A stretch of DNA of 64,000 nucleotides from CAVXJN01 sp963762165 (GCA_963762165.1 CAVXJN010000001.1:868001-932000); one strand, 5' to 3'. Positions 9,172 through 17,679 are shown, counted from the first letter of the stretch. A program made the numbers and translations. Notes: generated from the sequence alone by a model not told the origin.

Positions 9172-10194
9172 TCAACGCCGCGCCACCACGACGGACTCCC
9201 GGCCGCCGGCAAAGGTATACACCCGGGTCTTCATCTGCCGCTGTTCGAACTGCGCCTGAATTTCCTCTGGTTGCAGGAAGTGATTGCCCTGCACGTGCTC
9301 GGCGAGATTCTGAAACGCCATGGCCCGGTACGCGGGATCGCGCAGTTGCGCGCGTTGCGCCGGCCAGCGGGGCTCCCAAATCACGGCGACACCACCAGGG
9401 CGCAGGTACCGGTACAGGATATCGAACACCTCTGTGCCGTTTTCCCACACGTGGTGCAATGCGCGATTCATGGCAATCAGATCGACCGGTTCATCGACGG
9501 TGAAGTCGTGCAAATCGCCCTGCCGAAATTGCAAACGCTGATCCAAGCCGTCGGCGTGGGCCGCCGCGCGTGCTTGCTCGACGTTCTCGGGCATCGCGTC
9601 GAGGCCGATACCGCGCAGGCTGGGAAACCGCCGCAGCATGTGGCGCAGGTACCAGCCATTGCCGCAACCCAGATCCACAGCCAAACCGGCATGGCTGTCG
9701 ATTTCCGCAAATTCCTCCACTCCGGGCAGAATTTCCCGTTCCAGTAGCGGCACGAAGTTGGCTTCCAACATCGGGCCGAACCAGGGCAACAAGGTGTCGC
9801 GTTCGCCCAGCACCCGCTCGCCAGGGCGTTCCCCCCCTTGCGCCAGGCTCGATGCACGCTCTGCCATATGCGCCGACAGAATCGCTTGCACCGCGAACGG
9901 CATCAAGGTACCGGGCACATCGGGCAGGAACTGGCGACCAAGGACACTGAGGGCAAAGCCCTCCGGCTCGACTTCATCGATCAGTTCGAAACCAAAGGCG
10001 ACATCGCACCAACGCGCCAGATAGCCGCGATCGCGCCCGGTAGCGGCTGCCAACTGCTCCACGGTCGTGGCGCTGGAGTTCGCCAGGGCCTGCAGGGCTC
10101 CGGTCGACAAACCCATGTATGCGGTATCGAGCAATAACGCGCCCTGTACATTGGCAACCATCTGCTGCCGGCGGAAATCCAATTCTCCAGACAT
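9172..10194 (-). CDS. Class I SAM-dependent methyltransferase with winged-helix N-terminus
   Basis: Intact, 340 residues. The first ~110 residues form the helical/winged-helix dimerisation module typical of small-molecule O-methyltransferases (LLLDTAYMGLSTGALQAL, TTVEQLAAATGRDRGYLARW). The C-terminal part is a Rossmann methyltransferase with the SAM motif AVDLGCGNGWYLRHML, the acidic residue in GIGLDAMPENV, GDLHDF and LIAMNRALHHVWEN. The substrate is unknown; the layout suggests a small metabolite and not DNA, RNA or protein. It starts at ATG 10194. It stands alone, converging on the secreted-protein gene, and diverges from the damaged LpxH/glycosyltransferase locus. Confidence 0.82.
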   Translation of the reverse strand: MSGELDFRRQQMVANVQGALLLDTAYMGLSTGALQALANSSATTVEQLAAATGRDRGYLARWCDVAFGFELIDEVEPEGFALSVLGRQFLPDVPGTLMPFAVQAILSAHMAERASSLAQGGERPGERVLGERDTLLPWFGPMLEANFVPLLEREILPGVEEFAEIDSHAGLAVDLGCGNGWYLRHMLRRFPSLRGIGLDAMPENVEQARAAAHADGLDQRLQFRQGDLHDFTVDEPVDLIAMNRALHHVWENGTEVFDILYRYLRPGGVAVIWEPRWPAQRAQLRDPAYRAMAFQNLAEHVQGNHFLQPEEIQAQFEQRQMKTRVYTFAGGRESVVVARR

Positions 10195-10313
10195 TCTGAG
10201 TTACTCCTAAAGTCGTTATCGACGCTTCGATTCACGCAATTGTAAAGTCAGCGTCCGCTGGTTGTAATGCGCATCGGCAATCATGACCGCGAACTTTTCA
10301 GGGGAGTCGCGCC

Positions 10314-10477
10314 ATGAGCCCGATCCATTCCCTGCGGCCGCTTCGATACCCCACAATCTGGATCTCGCACCTGGATCTGGATTCGAAGGCCTGCAAAACC
10401 GAGGTCGTACTCGACGTTATCAAGTCTGGGAAATCAGAGTTTCTCTATCTCGAGGGCGATGTCGTAGCGCGTGCTGA
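10314..10477 (+). pseudogene. Remnant of a UDP-2,3-diacylglucosamine diphosphatase-like metallophosphatase
   Basis: The first ~50 codons from ATG 10314 resemble the start of LpxH-like phosphatases. RYPTIWISHLDLDSKACK corresponds to the family pattern YRTIWISDVHLGTRGCK, and FLYLEGDVV to LYLVGDIID. The essential DxH metal pair is changed to HLDLD, and the second metal residue after GD is gone. Nothing of the remaining ~200 residues follows before the sequence turns into glycosyltransferase. In many proteobacteria this phosphatase gene sits directly before a family 4 glycosyltransferase gene, which is what follows here. I read it as a decayed and deleted gene. Confidence 0.5.
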
Positions 10478-11006
10478 TGCCGGCGACCTCGCGGTATCAG
10501 AATCGCAATCGCCACCGACGCCTGGTATCCGCAAACCAACGGCCTGGTCCGCAGCCTGAACCAGACCGCGTGCCACCTGCAGTCATTGGGCCACCAGCAA
10601 CTGCTGGTGACGCCCCAAGGCTTCCGGACCCTGCCGCTGCCGGTTCCGCTTTCCTGGTCATACGCCTGCCTGCGTTGGTTTCACGGCGCCGCCCGACGCA
10701 CCCATGGTCGCCACGCGCCTGGCTGCCGCCGATGTGTTCGTTTTTCCAAGCCGTACCGATACCTTCGGGCTGGTAATGCTGGAAGTCATGTCCTGCGGCG
10801 TACCGGTCAGCGGTCCGGTGGACGTGGTCCAGGACGGTGTCACCGGCACCCTGGATCGGGACTTGCGCAGCGCGGTGCTGCGGGCGCTGAAATTGGGCGG
10901 CGTGCCTGCCAGGCGCTATGTCCTCGAACACTCCTGGGCGGCGAGTAGCCGGCAGTTCCTCGCCAACTTGGCTGTCGAGGGCACGTATCCGGTCACCGCA
11001 AACTAA
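10478..11006 (+). pseudogene. Family 4 glycosyltransferase with large internal deletion
   Basis: Two ends of one GT4 enzyme are recognisable but in different frames. The N-terminal end begins at about 10499 with RIAIATDAWYPQTNGLVRS and continues SLNQTACHLQSLGHQ and LLVTPQGFRTLPLP. No start codon lies in this frame after a stop at 10475-10477. The C-terminal end from 10704 reads RLAAADVFVFPSRTDTFGL, the donor-binding motif, then VMLEVMSCGVPVSG and GVTGTLDRDL, ending TAA at 11004-11006. A normal enzyme is about 340-400 residues; around 175 codons remain, so roughly half the gene (the middle) is missing. The stop overlaps the stop of the convergent DUF72 gene. Confidence 0.68.
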
Positions 11007-11737
11007 CGTTCTTCCAGCATTTGCAGCAACGAGGTCGCGTCGGCCGGCGCGTGGCCTTCGGCCGTATTGTCGAAGTAGAAATGCACGTCGCGGCTTTCCC
11101 GCAGCCACTGCCGCGCCCGCTGCGCCCAGCGGCGCAACGAACGCTTGGCGTAGCCGGAGGCATACGTGCGACTGTGACCGTGCAAACGCACGTACACCAG
11201 ATCCGTGCTCACCGCATCCCAGATCGGCCAGTCCGCCGCGTCAGACAGGCACACCGCCACCCGGTAGCGATGCAAGCATTCGCACACTGTGTCATCGAAC
11301 CAACTACAGTGGCGGAACTCGATTACGTGCCGCACCCGCCGCCAGTGCCGAAGCGCCTTGAGAAAGTTTTCCAAACGCTCGTCGTGGCGGCGGAAATTGG
11401 CCGGCAATTGCCAAACCACCGCTGCCAGGTTGGCGCCGAGGCAGCGACTGCGATCGCGCTCGCGGCAGACGGGCTCCCGCGGATCGAGCAGGCGCTTGTT
11501 ATGGGTGAGGTAGCGGTTACCCTTCATCGTAAAGCGAAAATCGTCGGGTACCTGTTGAAGCCATTTGCGGAAGGTCTCCGGACGTTGACTGCCATAGAAC
11601 GTTGCATTGATTTCCACCGACCGGAAATGGGACGCATTGACACGCAACCAATCCTTACGCGACACGTCCCGATATATGGAATCCCGCCATTCCGGGTAGT
11701 TCCAGCCGCTGGTACCTACATAGGCGCTCGCCACCAT
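11003..11737 (-). CDS. DUF72 (YecE-like) protein
   Basis: 244 residues, TIM-barrel-like DUF72 family of unknown biochemical role. The family hallmarks are VGTSGWNYPEW at the N-terminus, SVEINATFYGSQRPETFRKW, DFRFTMKGNRYLTH, AAVVWQLPANFRRHDERL, VIEFRHCSWF and VYVRLHGHS. The end YFDNTAEGHAPADA is also typical (YFNNT...GHA). ATG 11737 is preferred over GTG 11743 because GAGGG lies at a better distance. Its last bases overlap the end of the glycosyltransferase remnant. It diverges from pcm. Confidence 0.9.
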   Translation of the reverse strand: MVASAYVGTSGWNYPEWRDSIYRDVSRKDWLRVNASHFRSVEINATFYGSQRPETFRKWLQQVPDDFRFTMKGNRYLTHNKRLLDPREPVCRERDRSRCLGANLAAVVWQLPANFRRHDERLENFLKALRHWRRVRHVIEFRHCSWFDDTVCECLHRYRVAVCLSDAADWPIWDAVSTDLVYVRLHGHSRTYASGYAKRSLRRWAQRARQWLRESRDVHFYFDNTAEGHAPADATSLLQMLEER

Positions 11738-11774
11738 TGTCACCGACCCTCGATCGCCTGCCCGTAACCCCTAC

Positions 11775-11780
11775 TATAAT
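11775..11780 (+). promoter_or_regulatory. Candidate -10 element upstream of the pcm-like gene
   Basis: A consensus TATAAT lies in the divergent spacer between DUF72 and the pcm-like gene, 62 bases before the GTG start of the latter. I see no good -35 hexamer 16-18 bases upstream, so strength is uncertain. The position suits a short leader for the plus-strand gene. Confidence 0.45.
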
Positions 11781-11842
11781 GGCGACTCGGGCGCGCGCAG
11801 CAACGCTTGCGAGTGCCACCAGCAACCCCGGAGGTACCCGAG

Positions 11843-12529
11843 GTGAAAGATACGCGAAACCCGGAACCGGCCCTCGAACGGATGTTGCAAGAAATCAAGG
11901 CTGAAGCGCGCGCCACCTCCCGCTTTACTGGCAGCAAAACATTTTCCGCCGAGGTCATGGCCGCGATGCGCAGTGTGCCGCGGCACCGCTTCGTACCGGC
12001 GGAGTTGCGCGCAAATGCATACGACAATCGTCCGCTGCCGATCGGCCATGGGCAGACCATCTCCCAACCCTATATCGTCGCGCTGATGAGCGACTTATTG
12101 GCGCTGCAACCGCAACACCGGGTGCTGGAGATCGGCACCGGGTGCGGCTATCAGACCGCAGTACTCGCGACCCTGGCGGCGGAAGTCTACAGCATCGAAA
12201 TCGTGCAGCCGTTGGCCGAAATTGCAGCTAAACGATTGCAGGAACTGGAATACCGGAACGTACGAACTCGCATTGGCGACGGCTATCACGGCTGGCCCGA
12301 GCACGCGCCCTATGACGGCATCATCGTTACCGCCGCTGGACCGCAGGTACCCGAGGCATTGCTCCAACAATTGAAGCCGGGCGGCCGCATGGTGATTCCC
12401 ATCGGCACGCCCTACTCCAGCCAGAATCTGTTGCTGCTCGAGAAAGACGAGCACGGAGAAATAACTGAGCGCACCATATTGGCGGTTGCATTCGTGCCCT
12501 TGACCGGCCCCCGCGATCAGCGCAACTAG
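11843..12529 (+). CDS. pcm: Protein-L-isoaspartate O-methyltransferase
   Basis: Repairs damaged aspartate/asparagine residues by SAM-dependent methylation of L-isoaspartate. It has 228 residues from GTG 11843, chosen because GGAGGT lies at 11830-11835; an upstream TTG at 11807 has no such site. Family motifs are RHRFVPAELRANAYDNRPLP, the substrate loop GHGQTISQPYIVALM, the SAM motif VLEIGTGCGYQTAVLA, YSIEIVQPLAE and IIVTAAGPQVPEALLQQL. The DNRPLPIG and QTISQP segments are diagnostic for Pcm. Intact. Confidence 0.93.
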   Translation: MKDTRNPEPALERMLQEIKAEARATSRFTGSKTFSAEVMAAMRSVPRHRFVPAELRANAYDNRPLPIGHGQTISQPYIVALMSDLLALQPQHRVLEIGTGCGYQTAVLATLAAEVYSIEIVQPLAEIAAKRLQELEYRNVRTRIGDGYHGWPEHAPYDGIIVTAAGPQVPEALLQQLKPGGRMVIPIGTPYSSQNLLLLEKDEHGEITERTILAVAFVPLTGPRDQRN

Positions 12530-12571
12530 TCGCCCGACGATCGTCCCTGAACCGCACACGGAACGGACCAC

Positions 12572-13540
12572 TCACAGACTGTTGCGCAGCATCAACTCCT
12601 GCGGATGCGGATTCAGATACGTTTGGCTGTCGATGTACGGATCGGGGTGACGGCGCAGATGATGCTTGAGCAGGGTGATCGGCACGATCAACGGCACCAG
12701 GCCCGTGCGGTAGGAATCGATCAATTCCGACAGTTCGGCTTTATCGGCACTGTCGAGGTAGCGCTTGAGATACCCCATGACGTGCATGAGCACGTTGGCG
12801 TGGCGCCGGCGCGTCGCCCGATGAGCGAGCGCCGCCATCAGGGTTTGCGCATAGGTATCGCCAAGCTCGACCAAATCGGTTTCGCCCGCCTGGGCAACCA
12901 GCCGTCCCAAGGCCCGGTAGCGCTGCTCGTCATGGGCGAGGATGCTGAACTTGTGCCGAGTATGGAAATCCACCAGCCCCGCCGGGGTCAAACCGCCCGC
13001 GACCAGGGTCTGCCAACGGAAATAGATGAATACCCGCTCGACGAAATTTTCCCGCAGCACCGGGTCCATGAGACGACCTTCCTCTTCCACAGGCATAAGC
13101 GGCAAATGCTGCGTCAGCGCTGCCGCGTAGAGCCCGCGACCATTGCTGTGCGGCATTGCCGACGCGCCATACACTTTGACCCGCTCAAGACCGCAACTCG
13201 GAGAACCCTTCTTGAAGATGTAACCCGAGAGCGCGGGATTTTCGTCGGCAATGCGATGTCCGTACGCCAGCAGCGGCGCGCTTACGTCCAGCGATTCATC
13301 GCGCACACCAACTGCGCGAATCTCATCGCCGCGCCGCTCGAGCCGGATCGGCGGCCGTGGAATGCCCAATCCAATTGCCACTTCCGGGCAAAACGGCACG
13401 AACTCGAAATGCTGCGCCAGGGTCTGAGTGATGTAGCCGTTGTGCTTGTGGCCGCCGTCGTAACGAACTTCTTCGCCCAATAAGCACGCACTGACGCCGA
13501 TTCGGATGAGGCCTGCCGACTCCGTTGCGTTCACAGTCAT
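12572..13540 (-). CDS. DUF523-DUF1722 two-domain protein (YbgA-like)
   Basis: 322 residues from ATG 13540 (an upstream ATG at 13567 is less likely). The N-terminal DUF523 domain starts IRIGVSACLLGEEVRYDGGH, with PEVAIGLGIPRPPIRL and the Cys-containing SGYIFKKGSPSCGLERVKVY. The C-terminal DUF1722 domain contains TRHKFSILAHDEQRYRALGR, NVLMHVMGYLKRYLDSADKAELSELI and PLIVPITLLKHHLRR. DUF523/DUF1722 proteins are conserved cytoplasmic proteins without a settled function; the invariant Cys in CLLG and PSCG suggest metal or thiol chemistry. Intact. Confidence 0.9.
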   Translation of the reverse strand: MTVNATESAGLIRIGVSACLLGEEVRYDGGHKHNGYITQTLAQHFEFVPFCPEVAIGLGIPRPPIRLERRGDEIRAVGVRDESLDVSAPLLAYGHRIADENPALSGYIFKKGSPSCGLERVKVYGASAMPHSNGRGLYAAALTQHLPLMPVEEEGRLMDPVLRENFVERVFIYFRWQTLVAGGLTPAGLVDFHTRHKFSILAHDEQRYRALGRLVAQAGETDLVELGDTYAQTLMAALAHRATRRRHANVLMHVMGYLKRYLDSADKAELSELIDSYRTGLVPLIVPITLLKHHLRRHPDPYIDSQTYLNPHPQELMLRNSL

Positions 13541-13603
13541 AGCGAAAGCATGGCACGGTTCCGGCAACCGTGAAAGTGCGCCAGCTCGAACTCGAACCGC
13601 GGT

Positions 13604-15886
13604 TCAGGAACTCGAACGCGGAAAGTGCGGTTGGACTTCCAACGACGACGGCGCAAACATCGGGCTGTCGGCGTGGGCGCGCAGCCAGTCGCTGCATTGT
13701 GCGGCAAACATGGGTTTGGCGAACAGATAGCCTTGCGCTTCGTCGCAGCCCTGACGCCGTAGAAAGTCGAGCTGGGCTTGGGTTTCGACGCCTTCCGCCA
13801 CCACGCCGCAGCTCAAACCGTGGGCCATGGCCACGATTGCCGTGGTCAATTCGGCATCGTCGCCGTCAGCCGGCACCCCGTCCACGAAGGTACGGTCTAT
13901 TTTGAGGGTATCGATCGGCAACCGTTTCAGATAACCCAACGACGAATAGCCGGTGCCGAAATCGTCGATGGAAATATGCACGCCCAGCTTTCTCAGGCGT
14001 TTCAACGTGGTATGCACCAGTTCGGTATTGTCCACGAACACCCGCTCCGTCAACTCCAGCTCCAGGAACTGCGCTTGCAGTTCGGCGGTTCGCAGGGCAT
14101 GCAGCACGGCGTCCGCGAGTCGGCCGCGGCCGATCTGGCGCGAAGACACGTTGACGGCGACCCGCAACCCCTCGAAACCTGCCTCATGCCAGCGACGGAT
14201 TTGCCTGCAGGCCTGCTCCAACACCCAGTCACCGATCGGCACGATCAGCCCGGTTTCTTCTGCCACCGGAATGAACTCAGCGGGGCCAATCCCTTCGCCG
14301 TTCGGACATTGCCAACGCAGCAAGGCTTCAAGCGCGACAACATTGCCGCTACGCAAATCGACGATGGGCTGGTAGGCAAGCGCGAATTCACGCCGTTCCA
14401 ACGCATGCCGCAACCTCCCTTCCAGCGCCACCCGCTGCGCCGCCCGTGCCGTCATTTCGGGAGAGTAAAACTTGTAACCGTGACCCCCCGTATTCTTGGC
14501 TTGGTACATTGCGGTATCGGCGTGCTTGACCAGGTCATCAATGTCGCTGGCGTCGTCCGGATAAACAGCGATGCCGATGCTGGCCGAAACATATACGTCT
14601 GTACCGCCGATCTGAGTCACCTGAGCCCCGTAATTCAACAAGCGTTCGGCGATCGGCGCCAACCCTTCGGGTGTATCCACTTCGGTCAACAGGATGATGA
14701 ATTCGTCGCCTCCCAGGCGGGCGATACTGTCGCTATCGCGGACAACGCTGCGGAACCGTTCGGCCATCACGCGGATCAGGCGATCGCCCATGGGGTGGCC
14801 GAGACTATCGTTGACGTCTTTGAAGCGGTCCAGATCCAGCAGCATCACCGCCATGCGGCGATAGTCCCGCTGTGCCTGTGCCAATGCCTGTTGAAATCGG
14901 TCGCGGAATAGCACCCGATTGGCAAGCCCCGTGAGGCTGTCGTAGTAGGCTAACCGGTTGAGTCGCTCCTGAGCTTCATGCCGCTGTTCGATTTCGCCGC
15001 GCAACCGATGCGTGTTTTCGAACAATTCACGCGTTCTGACTTTCACCTGTCGCCGCAACAGCAAATTCATGCTCAACATGAGCAGCACCACACCCAGCGC
15101 TACGCCGCCGGCCCACAGGACCCACTCCGGCATTCTGCTGTTCGTTCGTCCCGTCAGCCAGCGCTCCAGCGACTGGCGATATACAGAGTGCGGATCGGAT
15201 TTCAATGCTGCGAGATTGCGATCCAAAGCTCGAATGATCGGCGAGGGTGCGCCTTTTGGCGCCGCGAAACGCACCTCAACCGGATTGAAGATCACTGCCG
15301 TGGGAAAGGCTCGGTAACCGTCGCCGTTTTGAACGCTGAAAATACGATTGATGACGCCGGCATCGGCGCGGCCGTCCTGCAACGCGCTGAGCACGTCCGC
15401 GTAGCCGGGCACGAACACGGGTTCGAAATCCAATTGAAATTGCGCCATCAGTTTTTCGAAGGCGCGCGAATGAATACTGCCGCTCATCAGGGCAACGCGG
15501 CGGCCGCGTAAATCGAGCAAGGATGCAACTTCGACGCCGGGCGCGCGATATACGATCCCCCAGTTGCTGATCAGGGTCTGATCGGTGAATTGCATGTGCT
15601 TTCCACGGTCGGACGAATAAGCAACACCGACCAGCAAATCGAGCTGGCCGTTTTCCAACCGTGAAAGCAACTCACGCCACGATCCGCTTTCGTATTGCAG
15701 GCGCCAGCCTTCGTCGCGTGCCGTTGCCTGCAGCACGTCGATGGCCAAACCCGCCCATTCACCGGTAGGCGCTTCAAATACGATCGGCTTGTTGGAAAAC
15801 ACTCCGACTTTGACGGTTCCGGACCCTGCCGTTGCCGGCGCAGTCAACACCATCAGCGCCAGCATGCATCCGATGCGGGCCCACAT
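13604..15886 (-). CDS. Membrane GGDEF-EAL protein with periplasmic SBP_bac_3 solute-binding domain
   Basis: 760 residues from ATG 15886, which has AAGGAG upstream. Order: signal sequence (1-21), a periplasmic family 3 solute-binding domain (about 25-245, with VKVGVFSNKPIVFEAP and DLLVGVAYSSDRGKHMQFT), one membrane span (about 254-277), a short coiled coil, GGDEF (392-396 in RLGGDEF) and EAL (520-522 in ALEALLRW). The product-inhibition site RDSD at 383-386 is intact. EAL metal motifs such as SIDDFGTGYSSLGYLK are present. Both cyclase and phosphodiesterase activities are therefore possible, switched by a periplasmic ligand, probably an amino acid or similar small molecule. It stands alone. Confidence 0.93.
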   Translation of the reverse strand: MWARIGCMLALMVLTAPATAGSGTVKVGVFSNKPIVFEAPTGEWAGLAIDVLQATARDEGWRLQYESGSWRELLSRLENGQLDLLVGVAYSSDRGKHMQFTDQTLISNWGIVYRAPGVEVASLLDLRGRRVALMSGSIHSRAFEKLMAQFQLDFEPVFVPGYADVLSALQDGRADAGVINRIFSVQNGDGYRAFPTAVIFNPVEVRFAAPKGAPSPIIRALDRNLAALKSDPHSVYRQSLERWLTGRTNSRMPEWVLWAGGVALGVVLLMLSMNLLLRRQVKVRTRELFENTHRLRGEIEQRHEAQERLNRLAYYDSLTGLANRVLFRDRFQQALAQAQRDYRRMAVMLLDLDRFKDVNDSLGHPMGDRLIRVMAERFRSVVRDSDSIARLGGDEFIILLTEVDTPEGLAPIAERLLNYGAQVTQIGGTDVYVSASIGIAVYPDDASDIDDLVKHADTAMYQAKNTGGHGYKFYSPEMTARAAQRVALEGRLRHALERREFALAYQPIVDLRSGNVVALEALLRWQCPNGEGIGPAEFIPVAEETGLIVPIGDWVLEQACRQIRRWHEAGFEGLRVAVNVSSRQIGRGRLADAVLHALRTAELQAQFLELELTERVFVDNTELVHTTLKRLRKLGVHISIDDFGTGYSSLGYLKRLPIDTLKIDRTFVDGVPADGDDAELTTAIVAMAHGLSCGVVAEGVETQAQLDFLRRQGCDEAQGYLFAKPMFAAQCSDWLRAHADSPMFAPSSLEVQPHFPRSSS

Positions 15887-16027
15887 GGAAAACTCCTTGC
15901 AATTCGATATCGTCCGAGCGCCGCGGAGCAGGCGTGCGCAGCGAAGGGTAACGGCCGTGATGAACATGACCAAAGCAAAGAAATGTAAACAATCGTTCCC
16001 GGGACAGCGGCCGCTGGAACACTAGGG

Positions 16028-16420
16028 TTATTCGGACTTCTCCCAGGCAAACGTACAATCGAGGTGAGCGCGTACAGCGATCAACCCGCCCAGGCCGTCT
16101 TCGACTATGGTTGCCACCGGTGTGCGCTGGTTGAAACGCCGGTGGGGTTCATTCATCCATTGCGGCCCCATATTGGCGTTACGGGGAAAGGTGGTGCGCA
16201 GGGCTTCCGCGATACCGACCAAGTGCTCGACCCGCTCCTCGACACCCGGGTCTGCAGGCAGCGGCGTATCCTGACGGTAACGACGCACAGCTCGAGCGGG
16301 CGTACCCTCCGGCAAGCCCAGTACGGCGACTTGATCGGAGTCGCGCAGCCCCCAGGTGTCGAGGATATTGATGATCACTCGAGTCGCCGCGACCTGGTCG
16401 TCGAAATTCATGTCCTGCAT
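16028..16420 (-). CDS. Orphan MbcA/ParS/Xre toxin-binding-domain protein
   Basis: 130 residues from ATG 16420. The C-terminal half resembles the MbcA/ParS/Xre toxin-binding domain (DUF2384): VEERVEHLVGIAEALRTTFP, then GPQWMNEPHRRFNQRTPVAT and DGLGGLIAVRAHLD. The short N-terminal part (LGLRDSDQVAVLGLPEGTP) stands where Xre antitoxins carry the helix-turn-helix. In RES/Xre toxin-antitoxin systems the RES toxin gene is adjacent, but none is visible here, so this looks like a solitary regulator. A small unknown ORF lies divergently 190 bases away. Confidence 0.78.
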   Translation of the reverse strand: MQDMNFDDQVAATRVIINILDTWGLRDSDQVAVLGLPEGTPARAVRRYRQDTPLPADPGVEERVEHLVGIAEALRTTFPRNANMGPQWMNEPHRRFNQRTPVATIVEDGLGGLIAVRAHLDCTFAWEKSE

Positions 16421-16611
16421 GCTGTCTCCGATGCCCTGCGAGCCGCGCGAGGGTCGCGAAGCCGGCTGCGATTGTATCACGCCGATTGCCGCACACTTCA
16501 ACCAAGCCCCTCTGACTGCTGAGGTTTTAGTCGGCCCGACAGCCCATGTCATGGCGCTGTCACGGAGATCTGCTGCAATGGCAGCCGTCTACAACCACGT
16601 TTGGAGCATGA

Positions 16612-16815
16612 ATGGACGAACCCTACACCAGCGAGTGGTGGCTGTGGCGCATGTATCGCTGCGTGGCCACCTATGTCAACGATCCCAGCCAGGGAAATGA
16701 GGCGCGGCTGCTGGGATTGATCGACGACTATCGCAATCATTCCAGCATGGCGGCGCGAACCGCATCCACCCCCGGCCGCCATAACGTCCGATCCACCTCT
16801 CGCGGCCGCTGTTGA
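16612..16815 (+). CDS. Small hypothetical protein
   Basis: 67 residues from ATG 16612, with a TTGGAGC ribosome-binding site about seven bases upstream. The N-terminal half is aromatic and acidic (DEPYTSEWWLWRMYRCV), the C-terminal half basic. No signal peptide or known domain is recognised. It converges closely on the PhnD-like gene, whose stop is 12 bases away. It is supported only by the ribosome-binding site and the free space, so it may be spurious. Confidence 0.4.
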   Translation: MDEPYTSEWWLWRMYRCVATYVNDPSQGNEARLLGLIDDYRNHSSMAARTASTPGRHNVRSTSRGRC

Positions 16816-16826
16816 TCGCCTAAGCA

Positions 16827-17666
16827 CTACTTGGCGGCATCAAATGGCGCGGTCAATTGCCGTACGACGTCGTACTCGCTGTCTTCCACCGGCGCAAAGC
16901 CGTCGTACTTTTTGTCCAATGCACGGATGACGTCGCCATGTTTCGGGTCCGAGGCATCCAGCTTCAGAAATGCGGCGCGCAACTGGGCGAGCAGTTTCGG
17001 GTCGACGTTGCGGCTGGCGGCAATGTTGTAGGGCGGTAGATGCGGTGAGCTGTACAAAATGCGGATGCCCTTGCCCTGCCATTTGAACGCCATCGTATCC
17101 TTGAGAATACCGGCATCGAAATCGCCACTCAAAACACCGCGGACGATATTGTCGTAATGACCGAGAAAGCGATATTCGCGCAGGTCATCGAGCGGCATGC
17201 TTGCGCCAACCACCACCGCGCGCTGCAGCAAAGCGGCGGGATCGCCAAACGCAAAGCGGGTCCCCTTGAGCTCGGCAACCGACTTGATCGGGCTGTCCTC
17301 GCGCACAACGATCATCAGCTGAAATGAAGCCTGGCCGTTGGTGACGGTTTTGGCGACCAATTGTGCGCCACCCTCGGCATGGGCACGCAGGTAAGCGACG
17401 GGGGTGAGATAGGCGAGTTCGACCTTTCCGCTTGCCACCGCGTCGATTGCAGCGGGCATGTCCGGGGACAGCTGTAACCGAACCGGTCGTCCGAGTTCCG
17501 TGCTCAGATACTCGGTCAGCGGCGTCAATCTCCTGTGCATGACCGGCGGAATGTCCATGGCCACGGAGCCGAAACGAATCTCGGCGTTATTTGCGGTCGC
17601 CGCTCCCCAGGCGGGAATCAATCCCAGGGCGAACAGCGCGCACAGCAGTTTGGACAGCAATTTCAT
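16827..17666 (-). CDS. PhnD-like periplasmic phosphate/phosphonate-type binding protein
   Basis: 279 residues from ATG 17666 with a clear signal peptide ending AWGAATA. It belongs to the phosphate/phosphite/phosphonate binding family: EIRFGSVAMDIPPVMHRRL, then LTEYLSTELGRPVRLQLS, AIDAVASGKVELAYLTPVAYL, SVAELKGTRFAFGDPAALLQ and DFDAGILKDTMAFKW. No permease or ATPase gene lies near. The gene begins 13 bases after the stop of the membrane GGDEF gene on the same strand, so the two are almost certainly one operon. The likely role is ligand sensing for that cyclase, not transport; this is inference. Confidence 0.87.
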   Translation of the reverse strand: MKLLSKLLCALFALGLIPAWGAATANNAEIRFGSVAMDIPPVMHRRLTPLTEYLSTELGRPVRLQLSPDMPAAIDAVASGKVELAYLTPVAYLRAHAEGGAQLVAKTVTNGQASFQLMIVVREDSPIKSVAELKGTRFAFGDPAALLQRAVVVGASMPLDDLREYRFLGHYDNIVRGVLSGDFDAGILKDTMAFKWQGKGIRILYSSPHLPPYNIAASRNVDPKLLAQLRAAFLKLDASDPKHGDVIRALDKKYDGFAPVEDSEYDVVRQLTAPFDAAK

Positions 17667-17679
17667 GGCGTTCTCTCTA

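Noticed and set aside
13778..14911. A 377-codon plus-strand frame opposite the GGDEF-EAL gene
   Set aside because: Antisense of a fully recognised GGDEF-EAL region; no independent motif or ribosome-binding site.
16028..16815. A toxin-antitoxin pair made of the ParS-like protein and the small 67-residue ORF
   Set aside because: The two are divergent and 190 bases apart, and the small ORF lacks the RES-toxin fold or length.
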